Assembly (NCBI RefSeq): GCF_047303175.1
Contig: NZ_CP138945.1
Length of the DNA stretch: 64,000 nt
Direction: 5' to 3' (one strand)
DNA from: Prochlorococcus_E sp000760215
Lineage (GTDB): Bacteria > Cyanobacteriota > Cyanobacteriia > PCC-6307 > Cyanobiaceae
Shown: positions 17,118 through 26,454 of the stretch, in pieces
Position numbering within the stretch: the first letter of the stretch is position 1
Layout of the letters: the number at the start of each line of letters is the position of its first letter
The notes under the pieces: generated by a model
The model's database searches: none
Told to the model about the DNA's origin: nothing
The model's input: the letters and a program-made list of their open reading frames with translations, nothing else
Position numbers and translations under genes: made by a program

Positions 17118-18029
17118 ATGGACCTAAAAAAAATCCGACTAAAGAAAAATATAGCTGGTCCTTTTTTTGTAGATTCAAGCTGCATTGATTGTGGTAGTTG
17201 CTGGCGAATAGACCCTAAGCATTTTGCACCAGATAGGAACACTGCTTACGTTCATGCGCAACCAAATGGGACAAAAGAAATTCAAAAAGCCTTCTTAGCT
17301 TTACTCGATTGCCCAGTATCAGCAATTGGAGCCTCAAAAGAAGTAACAGCAGATTGCTCAACTGATACTTTTCCAATATTCGTAACAAAATATTCTTCAG
17401 GAGAGGTTTATTACTGTGGTTGGAGCTCTCGAAAGAGCTTTGGGGCAAGTAGCTGGCTAATAAGAAGTAATAATGGGAATGTCCTCATTGATTCGCCACG
17501 TTGGAGTCCTATACTCGCTAAACGACTTTTAAAGATGGGCGGTATTAGCCAAATGATACTCACACATCGAGACGATGTTGCCGATCATGCTCAATGGTCT
17601 CAGTCATTGAGATGTGAGAGATGGATACACGAAGATGATCTTGATGCTGCACCTGATGTAGAGAATACATTAATAGGGATGAGAACCCTCTCACTAAGAC
17701 AATATCTTAAACTGATTCCCACTCCAGGGCATACTCAAGGTTCAATAGTGATTTTACTTGACGATCAACAACAAATACTTTTTAGTGGTGACCATCTCTG
17801 GTGGGATCTTGAAAAGCAGGCACTAGTCGCATCAAAAGATTATTGCTGGTGGAGCTGGGCTGAGCAGTTAAAATCAATCAAAAAGCTCCAAGATCTTGAC
17901 GTTAGATGGTTACTTCCTGGACATGGACATGCCAAACACTTTAAAGAAGGCGAATGGAAGGCAGCTGTTGAACAAACACTCCAATATGAAAAGGACATGG
18001 GAAAGCCACTATCAAATATTTCTCTGTAG
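17118..18029 (+). CDS. Ferredoxin-like domain fused to a metallo-beta-lactamase-fold hydrolase
   Basis: 303 residues. Residues about 15-75 carry CIDCGSCWRIDP and a later CPVSAIG, a 4Fe-4S (or 3Fe-4S) ferredoxin-like module. Residues 80-303 are an MBL domain with THRDDVADH (a variant of HxHxDH), PTPGHTQGS, FSGDHLWWD and LPGHGHAKHF as metal ligands. This architecture is also found in plant chloroplast proteins with the same THRDDVADH motif. Substrate unknown; a redox-linked hydrolase or glyoxalase II-like role is possible. Confidence 0.8.
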   Translation: MDLKKIRLKKNIAGPFFVDSSCIDCGSCWRIDPKHFAPDRNTAYVHAQPNGTKEIQKAFLALLDCPVSAIGASKEVTADCSTDTFPIFVTKYSSGEVYYCGWSSRKSFGASSWLIRSNNGNVLIDSPRWSPILAKRLLKMGGISQMILTHRDDVADHAQWSQSLRCERWIHEDDLDAAPDVENTLIGMRTLSLRQYLKLIPTPGHTQGSIVILLDDQQQILFSGDHLWWDLEKQALVASKDYCWWSWAEQLKSIKKLQDLDVRWLLPGHGHAKHFKEGEWKAAVEQTLQYEKDMGKPLSNISL

Positions 18030-18206
18030 TCAATAAGCTCTCTTTTCATAAAGGAAGGAAACTGGTAGTCCCCTTAATTAAGAGATGAAAATCTGAAAGA
18101 GGTGTTGATTCAACTACTAAAGCTAATGAGAATAAAAACTTCATAAAGCCCACCAGAAGTAATTGCAGCAAAATCTGAAATAAAATGCTCTCAAGTCTTC
18201 AACCCA

Positions 18207-18401
18207 CTACTTAATCGCCTGCCTCCAAATAACCCCCAACATCAAACACATCAAAAGGAAAGGAAGCATAAATTTTAGGATCCCTACAACAACCAATACT
18301 CCAATCCCTAATAGGAAATAGACAGCCCATTTAGGAATAAAAGGGGTTGCATTAAAACCCGCTGAACTTGAAGGTTGAATCACTTCAGGGTCGATTGCCA
18401 T
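18207..18401 (-). CDS. 64-residue membrane protein
   Basis: N-terminal polar part (MAIDPEVIQPSSSAGFNA), then two adjacent hydrophobic stretches (WAVYFLLGIGVLVVVGIL and FMLPFLLMCLMLGVIW) and a basic end. Probably a helical hairpin. Family not recognised. Confidence 0.5.
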   Translation of the reverse strand: MAIDPEVIQPSSSAGFNATPFIPKWAVYFLLGIGVLVVVGILKFMLPFLLMCLMLGVIWRQAIK

Positions 18402-18461
18402 AGTAAATAATCAGATGAAATCAAAATAACTTAACTTTCGTTGAGAAGGTATGGGTTTTTA

Positions 18462-18608
18462 CTACATAGAAGAAACCACCTTTATAATGATCCACATTAC
18501 TAATGCACCTTCTAGAAAAGCCATCCAATACAGTGTGTAATTAGATAAGCCCATTTCCTTTTGAACACGTTCAAGTATTGACTTATGCCAATTAATAAAT
18601 TTGTTCAT
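18462..18608 (-). CDS. 48-residue membrane-associated protein
   Basis: MNKFINWHKSILERVQKEM is an amphipathic start, followed by YTLYWMAFLEGALVMWIII, a single transmembrane helix. The Trp/Tyr pattern suggests a membrane-anchored accessory peptide. No family recognised. Confidence 0.45.
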   Translation of the reverse strand: MNKFINWHKSILERVQKEMGLSNYTLYWMAFLEGALVMWIIIKVVSSM

Positions 18609-18742
18609 TAAAACCTCAACTGTAGCTCTGTTTTAAATGTATTAACTAGCTTCAGACAAACGAGGCAGCCTGTCGAGCGGAAGACAAAGATACCATCTAT
18701 AATGCTAGTACTATTCTGTAAATGAATAGAAACAAATACTTC

Positions 18743-18898
18743 TTAGAAAAAAGATTTCATCCTCTCCTTATGAAGCTTAACTTCCTTTGAGAAAGGATTC
18801 ACATAAGATTTTGCTAACTCATCGCTAGTAGGTATTGATACTGAATCAACAAAATTTTGCACATAGTCAGATGTAAAAAGCCTCCAGAATTTAGCCAT
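18743..18898 (-). CDS. 51-residue hypothetical protein
   Basis: MAKFWRLFTSDYVQNFVDS, then a charged segment (LAKSYVNPFSKEVKLHKE) ending RMKSFF. No transmembrane segment. Typical size and composition for picocyanobacterial small genes, but no named family. Confidence 0.45.
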   Translation of the reverse strand: MAKFWRLFTSDYVQNFVDSVSIPTSDELAKSYVNPFSKEVKLHKERMKSFF

Positions 18899-19223
18899 CT
18901 TAAGTTAAGAGTTTAATTTAATCTCAAGATTACATTTTCACTTAAAATAATCAAGCTCAACTCTTTTTATTGTCTTGCCTAGTAATAATTCCAATTTTCC
19001 TGCTAATGATAAGAGTCTAACGAAATTACTTATTATCCGAAGAATTTATATAAAAATCATTTCGCAGGGGTTTCAATCATTTTTATTAAAAAACTTCTGC
19101 AACATCCAGACCAGATAAATACTAGAGGCTATAAATAAAATGAAGGCAAAAGTGCCAACTGCTGAATTAGTTGCTTCTACTGTTGGCATTACTGACTTTT
19201 ATCTCTTGAATTACAATAAGAGT

Positions 19224-19322
19224 ATGTCTAACCATATTACCAAAATCATTGTCTTAGTGATGGTAGCTTTACTTCTAGCTTCTACTTTTGCGGGGCTTTT
19301 CTTCTCTGTAATTCAAGAATGA
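19224..19322 (+). CDS. 32-residue single-helix peptide
   Basis: The frame is open from 19140, but ATG 19224 gives MSNHITKIIVLVMVALLLAS, a plain transmembrane helix ending FFSVIQE. The TGA overlaps the next ATG (ATGA at 19319), so the two genes are translationally coupled. Confidence 0.5.
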   Translation: MSNHITKIIVLVMVALLLASTFAGLFFSVIQE

Positions 19323-19483
19323 GCACCAACTGGAAGGACACCTCTTGGCAAGAAGAATTCCTAGAGATGAAAGCCCATCACCCTTCGGACCTGAAACTGC
19401 TCACTGAAGGGCCTACAGGATTGCTGGATGCATTGAAGCTTGGTGCAATGCATGAGGAATACAAGCAGCTAAAAAATAATTGA
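19319..19483 (+). CDS. 54-residue soluble hypothetical protein
   Basis: Starts within the stop of the upstream peptide (ATGA). The product MSTNWKDTSWQEEFLEMKA, then PSDLKLLTEGPTGLLDALK, is helical and soluble. Coupling with a one-helix membrane peptide suggests they act together, though no function is known. Confidence 0.55.
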   Translation: MSTNWKDTSWQEEFLEMKAHHPSDLKLLTEGPTGLLDALKLGAMHEEYKQLKNN

Positions 19484-19514
19484 TAAATTAATTGATACAG
19501 CCTATTAATTATAA

Positions 19515-19694
19515 ATGGAAATGAAATACTGCATTACCAGACACGATGGAGAGGAAGACGCGATTACTTCTCAAACCTTTGACAACTACGAAGATGCATA
19601 TGACGAACTAGAAAGAATCTATGAAGGTGTTTGCTGCTCTGATGCTGATTATGAAGACCGTCCTTACTATGAAATTATTGAGGTTAAAAAGTGA
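19515..19694 (+). CDS. 59-residue acidic hypothetical protein
   Basis: MEMKYCITRHDGEEDAITSQ, then NYEDAYDELERIYEGVCCSD and DRPYYEIIEV. Strongly acidic, predicted alpha/beta. It reads like a small conserved cyanobacterial protein (strand-helix-strand), with a CC pair near residue 40. Third gene of a short + strand run with the two genes before it. Confidence 0.55.
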   Translation: MEMKYCITRHDGEEDAITSQTFDNYEDAYDELERIYEGVCCSDADYEDRPYYEIIEVKK

Positions 19695-19716
19695 TAAATA
19701 AAAAATCAAAATTAAA

Positions 19717-20778
19717 CTAATAATTAATTTTCTCAACTGTAAGCAAAATATCTCCTATCAGTTGTCTCAAAAGAGCTAATTGCTTTTTGTTCCCTAAAGC
19801 AATTAGTAGTTGTCCTGGAGAAATCACAAAATCTCCACCAGGGTTCGTTATTAAATCATCACCATCTCGTATTGCTAAAACCATTGCACCACTTTGACGA
19901 CCTACATTCAATTCAGACAAAGTTCTGTTTTTTATTTGAGCAAACTTTTCAACATCATCAGTAAGAAGAAATTCTTCAATTTCACATTGTGATCCCGCCA
20001 ACAATTCCATAAAATTAACCGCTAAAGGTCGTAAAGCAGTTGCTGCCATAGCCTTGCCTGCAGCTATATATGGACTCACTACTACTGTCGCACCTGCGAG
20101 CCTGAGCTTATTAGCAGCCTCTTCGCTTTCCGCTCTTGAAATCAAGCGACAATCTTTACTTAGTCCTCTTGCACTTAAAACAACATAAAGATTGGCCGCA
20201 TCGTTAGATAACGCAACCACTAGGCTCCTACAACTTTTAATTCCAGCCAACAATAATGTCTCATCCAAAGTCGCATCTGCAAACAAAACATTCAACCCTT
20301 CTTTCTCAGCAGCATTTTTCATAGCTGGGTCCAACTCTACAATGAGAATAGGCACCTCCTCAGATTGAAGCTGCTGAGAAATTTCTTTGCCAATTCGGCC
20401 ATAGCCGCAAATAATCACATGATTACGCATTCGTCTTAGCATCCTTTGCAATTTTAATTCTCTCATTCTTCGGAAATAACCAGATTCAGAAAGACCTAAT
20501 AATTTCTGAAGTGTTAATTGAACTATTACTAGTCCTCCACCTATGATCAAAAAAGTTACGATTCTTCCAGTTGCGCTAAGTGGCTCAACCTCACCAAAAC
20601 CTATTGTAGTGATAGTTATAAGAACCATCCAAAGGCAATCTCCCCAATCCCACCCCTCTGTCATCCGATAACCGATAGCTCCAACAATAAACAATGAGAC
20701 TAAAGAAAAAATTGGACCTAGCCAAGGGATGGCTAGGTCTTTAATTTTGTATCCTCGAAAAAAAAGTTTCTGCATCAA
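19717..20778 (-). CDS. Two-TM K+ channel with cytosolic RCK (TrkA-N) domain
   Basis: 353 residues. Two transmembrane helices flank the pore loop with TIGFGE selectivity filter (variant of TVGYG). The RCK/TrkA-N domain starts with VIICGYGRIGKEISQQL (Rossmann Gly motif) near residue 117, and a TrkA-C-like part follows (TLSELNVGRQSGAMVLAI). A ligand-gated potassium channel of the MthK/Kch type at the plasma membrane. Stands alone. Confidence 0.85.
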   Translation of the reverse strand: MMQKLFFRGYKIKDLAIPWLGPIFSLVSLFIVGAIGYRMTEGWDWGDCLWMVLITITTIGFGEVEPLSATGRIVTFLIIGGGLVIVQLTLQKLLGLSESGYFRRMRELKLQRMLRRMRNHVIICGYGRIGKEISQQLQSEEVPILIVELDPAMKNAAEKEGLNVLFADATLDETLLLAGIKSCRSLVVALSNDAANLYVVLSARGLSKDCRLISRAESEEAANKLRLAGATVVVSPYIAAGKAMAATALRPLAVNFMELLAGSQCEIEEFLLTDDVEKFAQIKNRTLSELNVGRQSGAMVLAIRDGDDLITNPGGDFVISPGQLLIALGNKKQLALLRQLIGDILLTVEKINY

Positions 20779-21130
20779 TAATGATTATCTCCTTTTAAAG
20801 AAAACACTAATAGTTAGAGAGAGCTTCATTCAACACAAATTTAATGAGCCATAACGATCAGAAATTTCTTTTAACATCTTTCATCGGTGATCATCTAGGA
20901 GTTTGCTTCCTACGTTGAGATTCTTTTAAGCGACTTTAGCTTGTATCTAAATGACTTCCATTGCTTCTCATCATTCCCGAGTGTGTTTCTATCTGACTAT
21001 TTCTATTATTTAAAAACTGATTAGGCATTTTACTAAGCTGTACCTAATAACACATTCAGTTCTAAACGAAATCCAATATTCCAAAAGCATAGTCACTGTG
21101 GACAATAGTAATGTATATATAATTTACTCA
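20779..21130. other. Intergenic stretch, no gene seen
   Basis: About 350 bp between the K+ channel gene and the next small ORF. I found no credible ORF, hairpin terminator or repeat; it presumably holds the channel promoter. Confidence 0.4.
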
Positions 21131-21259
21131 ATGCTAGCAATGAATATAAAAGAAAATAATTCTCCTGAAAACAAAGAAGAAATCAAAGAGAAGCCTGTTG
21201 ATTCTCTAATGAATTATGAGTGTGATGAAGATGATGATGGCAGTGACTGGGAGACCTAG
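21131..21259 (+). CDS. 42-residue acidic peptide
   Basis: MLAMNIKENNSPENKEE, then NYECDEDDDGSDWET. Highly acidic and hydrophilic, probably disordered. Its last bases overlap the stop of the convergent gene at 21256. A second in-frame start is at 21140. Tentative. Confidence 0.4.
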   Translation: MLAMNIKENNSPENKEEIKEKPVDSLMNYECDEDDDGSDWET

Positions 21260-21573
21260 GAAACTCCTATCCATGAAGATAGAAAAGCTGGTATTGGCAG
21301 CTTGGAAGTAACCATTGCTAATAAGGTCATGTCAAATTGATGGACAGCTGGAATGGTCCTATCCAAAAGGAAAACTGCAAAATATGGAATATTCATTGCA
21401 ATTTGCCATCTCCATTTATAAGTGATGACACTCCAGAATTTTTTCGCATAAGACTTTTGTCGATCAGTAAGTCTTTCCCATTTGCTACTAGCAAAAGTTT
21501 TTATACGTTCCCAAAAAACATCTTGGGATAATCCACCTTGTGATTGCATTGCTAAAGTCACATTAGTGGTCAT
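21256..21573 (-). CDS. 105-residue hypothetical protein with one membrane segment
   Basis: Basic, Trp-rich helical N-terminus (FWERIKTFASSKWERLTDRQ and AKKFWSVITYKWRWQ), then a hydrophobic segment (IAMNIPYFAVFLLDRTI). No family recognised. The 3' end overlaps the acidic peptide gene on the other strand by 4 bp. Confidence 0.5.
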   Translation of the reverse strand: MTTNVTLAMQSQGGLSQDVFWERIKTFASSKWERLTDRQKSYAKKFWSVITYKWRWQIAMNIPYFAVFLLDRTIPAVHQFDMTLLAMVTSKLPIPAFLSSWIGVS

Positions 21574-21654
21574 TTATAACCCAGAGCACTGCTAAGTCGT
21601 GAAGAGGTAAGTACAGTTTCCAGACTGTTAGGTAATTAATCCTATGTAAAGGAT

Positions 21655-21685
21655 GCTTGAGGGAAAGAGGAGGATGCCCTCAAGC
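21655..21685. terminator. Nine-bp inverted repeat, possible terminator
   Basis: Perfect arms GCTTGAGGG and CCCTCAAGC with a 13-base loop, 13 bp downstream of the minus-strand gene ending at 21699. No strong T-run follows on that strand, so it may be a processing stem rather than a classical terminator. Confidence 0.45.
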
Positions 21686-21698
21686 AAAAAACTATTAA

Positions 21699-21998
21699 TC
21701 AACTAAAGAAGAAAGCAATCTCTTTTGGATTTAGACCTTCCCATCCAGAATCAATCAGGCGCTGATCAAGGGTATTTTGATCAAAATGCTTTGCACCTGA
21801 ACGGACAATTCGATTACGCATTGATTTTTTTACTCCACTTCTTTTTCGGGCACCTTCTTTTTCCATTACCTCTTTATAGAAATTCAGCATCTTTATAGGT
21901 ATTAAACTGCCATCTAAATCCAATCCCTCTTCAATAGCTTTATCAATAGAGTCAGGTCCAGAAAAATCCATTTTCCTAAGCTGTTGAACAGTAATCAT
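21699..21998 (-). CDS. Conserved hypothetical basic protein
   Basis: The frame opens at 22031 but the Met at 21998 (MITVQQLRKMDFSGPDS) is a better start. 99 residues: acidic first half, then a basic stretch (KEGARKRSGVKKSMRNRIVRS). Predicted soluble and helical. Divergent from the dehydrogenase gene at 22062. Confidence 0.5.
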   Translation of the reverse strand: MITVQQLRKMDFSGPDSIDKAIEEGLDLDGSLIPIKMLNFYKEVMEKEGARKRSGVKKSMRNRIVRSGAKHFDQNTLDQRLIDSGWEGLNPKEIAFFFS

Positions 21999-22061
21999 AT
22001 AGACAAAACAAGTATTTTCGCTGATCAGCAAGTAATTTATTTAGAAAGGTCAAATTTTGGA

Positions 22062-22961
22062 ATGTCTTCACATAAGATAAATTCAAAAACATGTTTGGGT
22101 TTTATAGGACTTGGTGCAATAGGGCTCCCTATGGCAGCAAACTTACTTAAGGCTGGTTTTTCTTTAAAAGTTCATACACGGAGTCGAAAAGCTGAAACCA
22201 GTCAAGAGTTGAAAGGGGCTCAATCTTGTTCTACTCCTAAAGAAGTTGCTGAAGACTGTGATGCTTTATTGCTTTGTGTAAGTGACGAAAAAGCTGTAGA
22301 AGAAATTCTGTTTGGAGCTAATGGAGCTGAAAAAAGCCTGGCACCTCAAAAGATCGTAATTGACTTGTCAACAATTAGTCCTGGCAAAGCGAGATTATTT
22401 GCAGCAAAGCTCGCAACAAAAAATATTGAATATATTGACGCGCCTGTGACTGGGGGGACAGAAGGTGCAAAAAGAGGAACTCTGACAATTTTCGTCGGTG
22501 GTAATGATGATTCCCTCAGGAAAATTGCTTTTATTCTTAAGTCAATAGGAAAATCTATCTACACTTTTGATAATGTTGGCAAGGGACAAGAAGTAAAAGC
22601 TATCAACCAAATACTTGTCGCTGGAAGCTATGCCGCAGTTGCAGAAGCAATTTCTTTAGGGGAAGCACTCAACTTACCAATGTACAAAGTGATCGAAGCC
22701 CTCCAAAAAGGAGCGGCTAGTTCATGGGCACTTTCTCACCGTTCAAAATCAATGTTGCAAGATTCTTATCCATTAGGATTTAAATTACATCTACATCATA
22801 AGGATTTATCTATTGCACTAAAAACAGCTGAAGAATCAGGTCTAAAGCTTCCTATTACAACCAAAGTAAAGGAGTTGGAAGAAAGCCTAATTAAGGAAGG
22901 CTATGAGAATGAAGACGTTTCTGTTTTAAAGCGTTCAATCAAAAAGAGAAGGGGCATATAA
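22062..22961 (+). CDS. 3-hydroxyisobutyrate dehydrogenase-family NAD(P)-binding oxidoreductase
   Basis: The frame is open from 21984, which overlaps the divergent gene; ATG 22062 (MSSHKINSKT) is preferred (299 residues). The Rossmann motif GFIGLGAIGLPMAANLLKAG, the DAPVTGGTEGAKRGTL substrate segment and the catalytic Lys in VGKGQEVKAINQ are standard for beta-hydroxyacid dehydrogenases (HIBADH/tartronate semialdehyde reductase/GLYR). Likely reduces a small semialdehyde. In a phototroph, glyoxylate or succinic semialdehyde metabolism is plausible, but I cannot choose. Confidence 0.85.
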   Translation: MSSHKINSKTCLGFIGLGAIGLPMAANLLKAGFSLKVHTRSRKAETSQELKGAQSCSTPKEVAEDCDALLLCVSDEKAVEEILFGANGAEKSLAPQKIVIDLSTISPGKARLFAAKLATKNIEYIDAPVTGGTEGAKRGTLTIFVGGNDDSLRKIAFILKSIGKSIYTFDNVGKGQEVKAINQILVAGSYAAVAEAISLGEALNLPMYKVIEALQKGAASSWALSHRSKSMLQDSYPLGFKLHLHHKDLSIALKTAEESGLKLPITTKVKELEESLIKEGYENEDVSVLKRSIKKRRGI

Positions 22962-23056
22962 GAGAAGTTTCTTTTAATTGTTTAAGAGCTAAAAAACACA
23001 AACAGTATCAAAGCAATCGATCTAGGGGAATCAAAAAAGAAGTCCAATGGAGAAAT

Positions 23057-23746
23057 TTACCATGGCAAAATCTCTCCATTGGAATGCCAAAACGTACCTG
23101 AATTCTTTAGAGATAATTCATCAATTCTTGAAAGAAGACCCTTAACAGATTGCTCTGGTGTAATCCCATTGGAAGTAAATCCCGTCATCCGGGTACTAAC
23201 TAATCCAGGGTGCAAAATAGCCACAGAAATTTCGCTCCTCTGAAGGTCAATGGACAAAGACTTGCCCACCATACAAAGAGCAGATTTAGACATCCTGTAT
23301 CCATAAGACCCACCAGATGTATTGTCATCAATAGATCCCATACGGCTTGTCATAAGTGCAACTTTTGAACCTTTACCCATGTTTCCAAGGAATGCATGTG
23401 TAAAGCACAAAGGACTTAATGCATTAACTTCAAACTGACGAATAACACTTTCTGGATCAAGATTCGATAACGAATTAAATTCTGCTATCCCCGCATTTTG
23501 GATCAATACATCTATATTAATTCCTTCTAATTTCTCTTTAAGTTTGAGAACTGATTGTCCTGATGCAACATCAACGCCTGATTCAACTCGTACACCAAGA
23601 TCATCCAACTCTTGAGAAGAAGAGCGACATGTGGCAATTACATCATCGCCTCTTCCTTTCAATTGTCTGCAATACTCCAAACCTATTCCACGGTTGGAAC
23701 CTGTTATCAAATAATTAGCCACGATCACTTGATAGGCAACTTCCAA
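23057..23746 (-). CDS. Short-chain dehydrogenase/reductase
   Basis: 229 residues. TGSNRGIG (cofactor loop), IQNAGIA (NAG motif) and YGYRMSKSAL (Tyr-x3-Lys) are the SDR signatures; a catalytic Ser lies in MTSRMGS. The annotated start gives a short extra N-terminus; a GTG at 23722 would start at ANYLITGS and looks more natural. C-factor-like SDRs resemble this size. Substrate unknown. Confidence 0.8.
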   Translation of the reverse strand: MEVAYQVIVANYLITGSNRGIGLEYCRQLKGRGDDVIATCRSSSQELDDLGVRVESGVDVASGQSVLKLKEKLEGINIDVLIQNAGIAEFNSLSNLDPESVIRQFEVNALSPLCFTHAFLGNMGKGSKVALMTSRMGSIDDNTSGGSYGYRMSKSALCMVGKSLSIDLQRSEISVAILHPGLVSTRMTGFTSNGITPEQSVKGLLSRIDELSLKNSGTFWHSNGEILPW

Positions 23747-23881
23747 AATTGTAGTTCAACTCTCTTAGAACTTGATACAACTGAGCATAGATCTATAAAC
23801 AATGGTTTATGAAGCTAGCTTACAAACATCTCTTTTAATGGGTATCATTTCTAGCCTTATGTGTGTTTGTTATCAAGTCAA

Positions 23882-24058
23882 ATGAACAACTTTCAATTTA
23901 CTGATGAGCAATTTATAGAGATCAGAGAAATTTGGAGAGATATCAATTCACAATGCAAAGTGCTTCAAAATCAAACAGGTTGTCCTAATAGCGAGATCAT
24001 AAAAATGATTGATTCGGCTAAGAGCTATTGGGAAGAGAAAGATTCAAAGCAGAGGTAA
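23882..24058 (+). CDS. 58-residue hypothetical protein
   Basis: The frame is open from 23861 but ATG 23882 (MNNFQFTDEQFIEIREIW) gives a soluble helical product with two cysteines (NSQCKVLQNQTGC). Ends SYWEEKDSKQR. No family recognised. Confidence 0.5.
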   Translation: MNNFQFTDEQFIEIREIWRDINSQCKVLQNQTGCPNSEIIKMIDSAKSYWEEKDSKQR

Positions 24059-24145
24059 TAAGACAACTATATTTTACTTATCATCTTGTTCTTCATCGAT
24101 ATAAATCGTCTCCTTTAAACTATTAACAACCCTTCAGATCACCCT

Positions 24146-24676
24146 ATGTATCTTAGAAGTTTAGAAAGATGTCAGTTAGCAATTGGTTCATATCCACCAT
24201 TTAGCTATAACGGCGTGGGTGGAGGAGGGAAAGCAACAGTCTTGCCAACCGAGCAAAATAATATTCTACTCTTAAGTTTTGCACCTGAAACATTTTCAAT
24301 TCCTCCTCTTAATTCAAAAACAACCAAATTTTTGTCTCTTCCATTACCTCCTGGAATACAAATTATAATGTCAATGGATAAACTTGAAGGGACTGTAGAG
24401 AAAAACACCGGGAAAGTTATTTTGAGATTTGAATCAAGGTTTAGTTTTTCTATTGGCTCTATATTTCGCTTCCCCGATTTAATTGTCAAGACATCACTTA
24501 ATACAGGAAAAGTAAAAGGAAGCCTTCACAAAGAAGAAGGGCTTAACATTCAAAAAGATGGAAAAGCAACACTGGTAGGCATTGCTACGATCCCAGTAAC
24601 TGAAAGCAAAATTTTAAATATCTTCCTTGGCCTCCCTACTGAGGCTTTAGCTGTACTTCAATGCGAAATTAAATAA
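24146..24676 (+). CDS. 176-residue hypothetical protein
   Basis: MYLRSLERCQLAIGSYPPFSY, a Gly-rich stretch (NGVGGGGKATVLP), then mostly beta-strand sequence (KVILRFESRFSFSIGSIF, PDLIVKTSLNTGKVKGSL). A soluble beta-rich protein, perhaps a thylakoid- or lipid-associated fold. No family recalled. The opposing frame at 24205..24489 is a shadow. Confidence 0.6.
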   Translation: MYLRSLERCQLAIGSYPPFSYNGVGGGGKATVLPTEQNNILLLSFAPETFSIPPLNSKTTKFLSLPLPPGIQIIMSMDKLEGTVEKNTGKVILRFESRFSFSIGSIFRFPDLIVKTSLNTGKVKGSLHKEEGLNIQKDGKATLVGIATIPVTESKILNIFLGLPTEALAVLQCEIK

Positions 24677-24808
24677 TTCATTATGGAGAGATGTCTTCTA
24701 AAGTAATGAATAAGTTAAAGATTAAACTACTTTCACCATTTAGGAGGCGTTTCACTCTAACCGCAACTTGTATATGAGCGCATAATGCACAACAAAATAG
24801 ATATGGCA

Positions 24809-25741
24809 CTAGCCAATAAAAAGAGGGTTGTTAAGAACTAAAAACCAACCTGGGACTGTAAACAAGGCTATCAAAGTACTCCAAGCGACTAAAGAAGCAG
24901 CAAGATCTTGTTCTTGCCCACTTGCTTCAGATAACAACAATACAGAAATTGCAGTAGGCGTTGCTGCTTGCAATACAAGTGCGTTGCACATCAAAGGTGA
25001 TAAGTTCAAAGCCTTAGCAACAATTAACATTAAGGCAGGAAAAACAAATAGCTTTATCAACAAGCTTGGTTGCACTAACAAACGCAAGTTTCTATTAAGT
25101 AGGTTTTGTGCAGAATCAAAAGAACCCAAACGCATCCCAACAATCATTAACGCTAAAACAATCACAATTCGAGATGGGACCCAAATAGCTGCAGTGATTT
25201 GCTGAGTCCATGGAGTCAGCTGAATCAACACCGCACCAATCAATCCTTTGCTCGCAGGACTATTAGCTAGAACACCTAAAAGTTTTTTCCAAAGAGGTCT
25301 CCCCTTCAACTCGTTTGATGAATTTACAAAAAACATGGGGCCGAAGCTCCATATAAGCAAAGTAGCCCCAAGGTCATAACCAATACTGAAACTCAGTGAA
25401 TGGCTAGGTAGAAGAGCCAAAGAAACAGGTATCCCGAAATAGCCAGTATTGCCAAAAACACTTCCCAGCAATAAGCTTCGATCACCAATATGACTTTTAA
25501 GCTTTGGGAAACTCTTAATCAAGGCTATTAACAATCCAATAAGAAGGACGGCCATTGCAAGAGCCTGAAAAACAAGCCAATCCAAACCACTCTTCAATAG
25601 AAGGCCCATTAAGCTCACTGGCACGCCGACATTAATAAGCGGTGGGGCTATTTGGGATGAAAGGCCTGGCTTAAAGCGCCCAATCAAATAGCCGAAGCCA
25701 AGCAAGGGTAATAATTCACTAAAGAGTCGCAAAATAAACAT
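24809..25741 (-). CDS. AEC-family transporter
   Basis: 310 residues with about ten hydrophobic segments. FGNTGYFGIPVSLALL and the C-terminal LQAATPTAISVLLLSEA match auxin-efflux-carrier (AEC) permeases, which move organic acids or similar anions across the plasma membrane. Substrate not predictable. Next gene on the same strand is an oxygenase 63 bp upstream; they may be cotranscribed. Confidence 0.8.
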   Translation of the reverse strand: MFILRLFSELLPLLGFGYLIGRFKPGLSSQIAPPLINVGVPVSLMGLLLKSGLDWLVFQALAMAVLLIGLLIALIKSFPKLKSHIGDRSLLLGSVFGNTGYFGIPVSLALLPSHSLSFSIGYDLGATLLIWSFGPMFFVNSSNELKGRPLWKKLLGVLANSPASKGLIGAVLIQLTPWTQQITAAIWVPSRIVIVLALMIVGMRLGSFDSAQNLLNRNLRLLVQPSLLIKLFVFPALMLIVAKALNLSPLMCNALVLQAATPTAISVLLLSEASGQEQDLAASLVAWSTLIALFTVPGWFLVLNNPLFIG

Positions 25742-25803
25742 TTAATGAACTCGATATAGAAACTTATGGAACTTGGACAAAGGGTGACCTGATGAAGGAA
25801 GTT

Positions 25804-26454
25804 TTAATGCGCTGCTAAACGAGACAGATAAGAATCTCTACGACCTGCATTAATCCAGCCTGTGGCAATCGTTTTGGTTCTTTTATCATTCACTTGTCCA
25901 CGATGAAGGTGAGAAGGTCCTGCCGGAAAAATAATGAGTTTCCCTCGCTCTGCAGATTCATGATGTTTTTGCCAATAAAACTCAGTGCCGCCCGAATGAA
26001 TATCATTGCAGTAAAGAATCCACGCTAAAACTCTATGAACGGGTTCTGTAGCCTCATCACTAATAGTCCAATCACAATGCCATTTCTTAAACCCTTCTCC
26101 AGGGCGATAACGTTGGATATTGAAAACAGGAACTACAAACATGGACTGCTCTGGACAACACTCTCTAAACAAGGGACGATCTTCAAGATATTTGTTAAGA
26201 GCAGCAGTAACGCCTCTGACAATTACATCTGAAAGAGCAAATGCCTCCGGGTCTGATCGATCAATTGCAACCAGGCTTATATCAGTTGACACCTTTGATG
26301 GTTCCTCGTCAGCAGCAGCATTGCCGAATGCAATCCCACTATGTTGAAGATCAAGGCGTTGATCAAAAAAAGACATCACCCCATCTGCAACAGATTCGAA
26401 ACCAGCGTTGTGATAAGAAGCAATTAGGTCCAAAAGTAAAAATCCCTCCAGCAA
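25804..26454 (-). CDS. 2OG-Fe(II) oxygenase (prolyl 4-hydroxylase-like)
   Basis: 216 residues. The Fe-binding HxD is in KWHCDWTISDE (His126, Asp128); the distal His and 2-oxoglutarate-binding basic residues follow in GPSHLHRGQV. RYRPGEGFKKWHCD resembles P4H-type dioxygenases. It would hydroxylate a protein or small molecule using 2-oxoglutarate and O2. Substrate unknown. Located directly upstream of an AEC transporter gene. Confidence 0.85.
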   Translation of the reverse strand: MLEGFLLLDLIASYHNAGFESVADGVMSFFDQRLDLQHSGIAFGNAAADEEPSKVSTDISLVAIDRSDPEAFALSDVIVRGVTAALNKYLEDRPLFRECCPEQSMFVVPVFNIQRYRPGEGFKKWHCDWTISDEATEPVHRVLAWILYCNDIHSGGTEFYWQKHHESAERGKLIIFPAGPSHLHRGQVNDKRTKTIATGWINAGRRDSYLSRLAAH

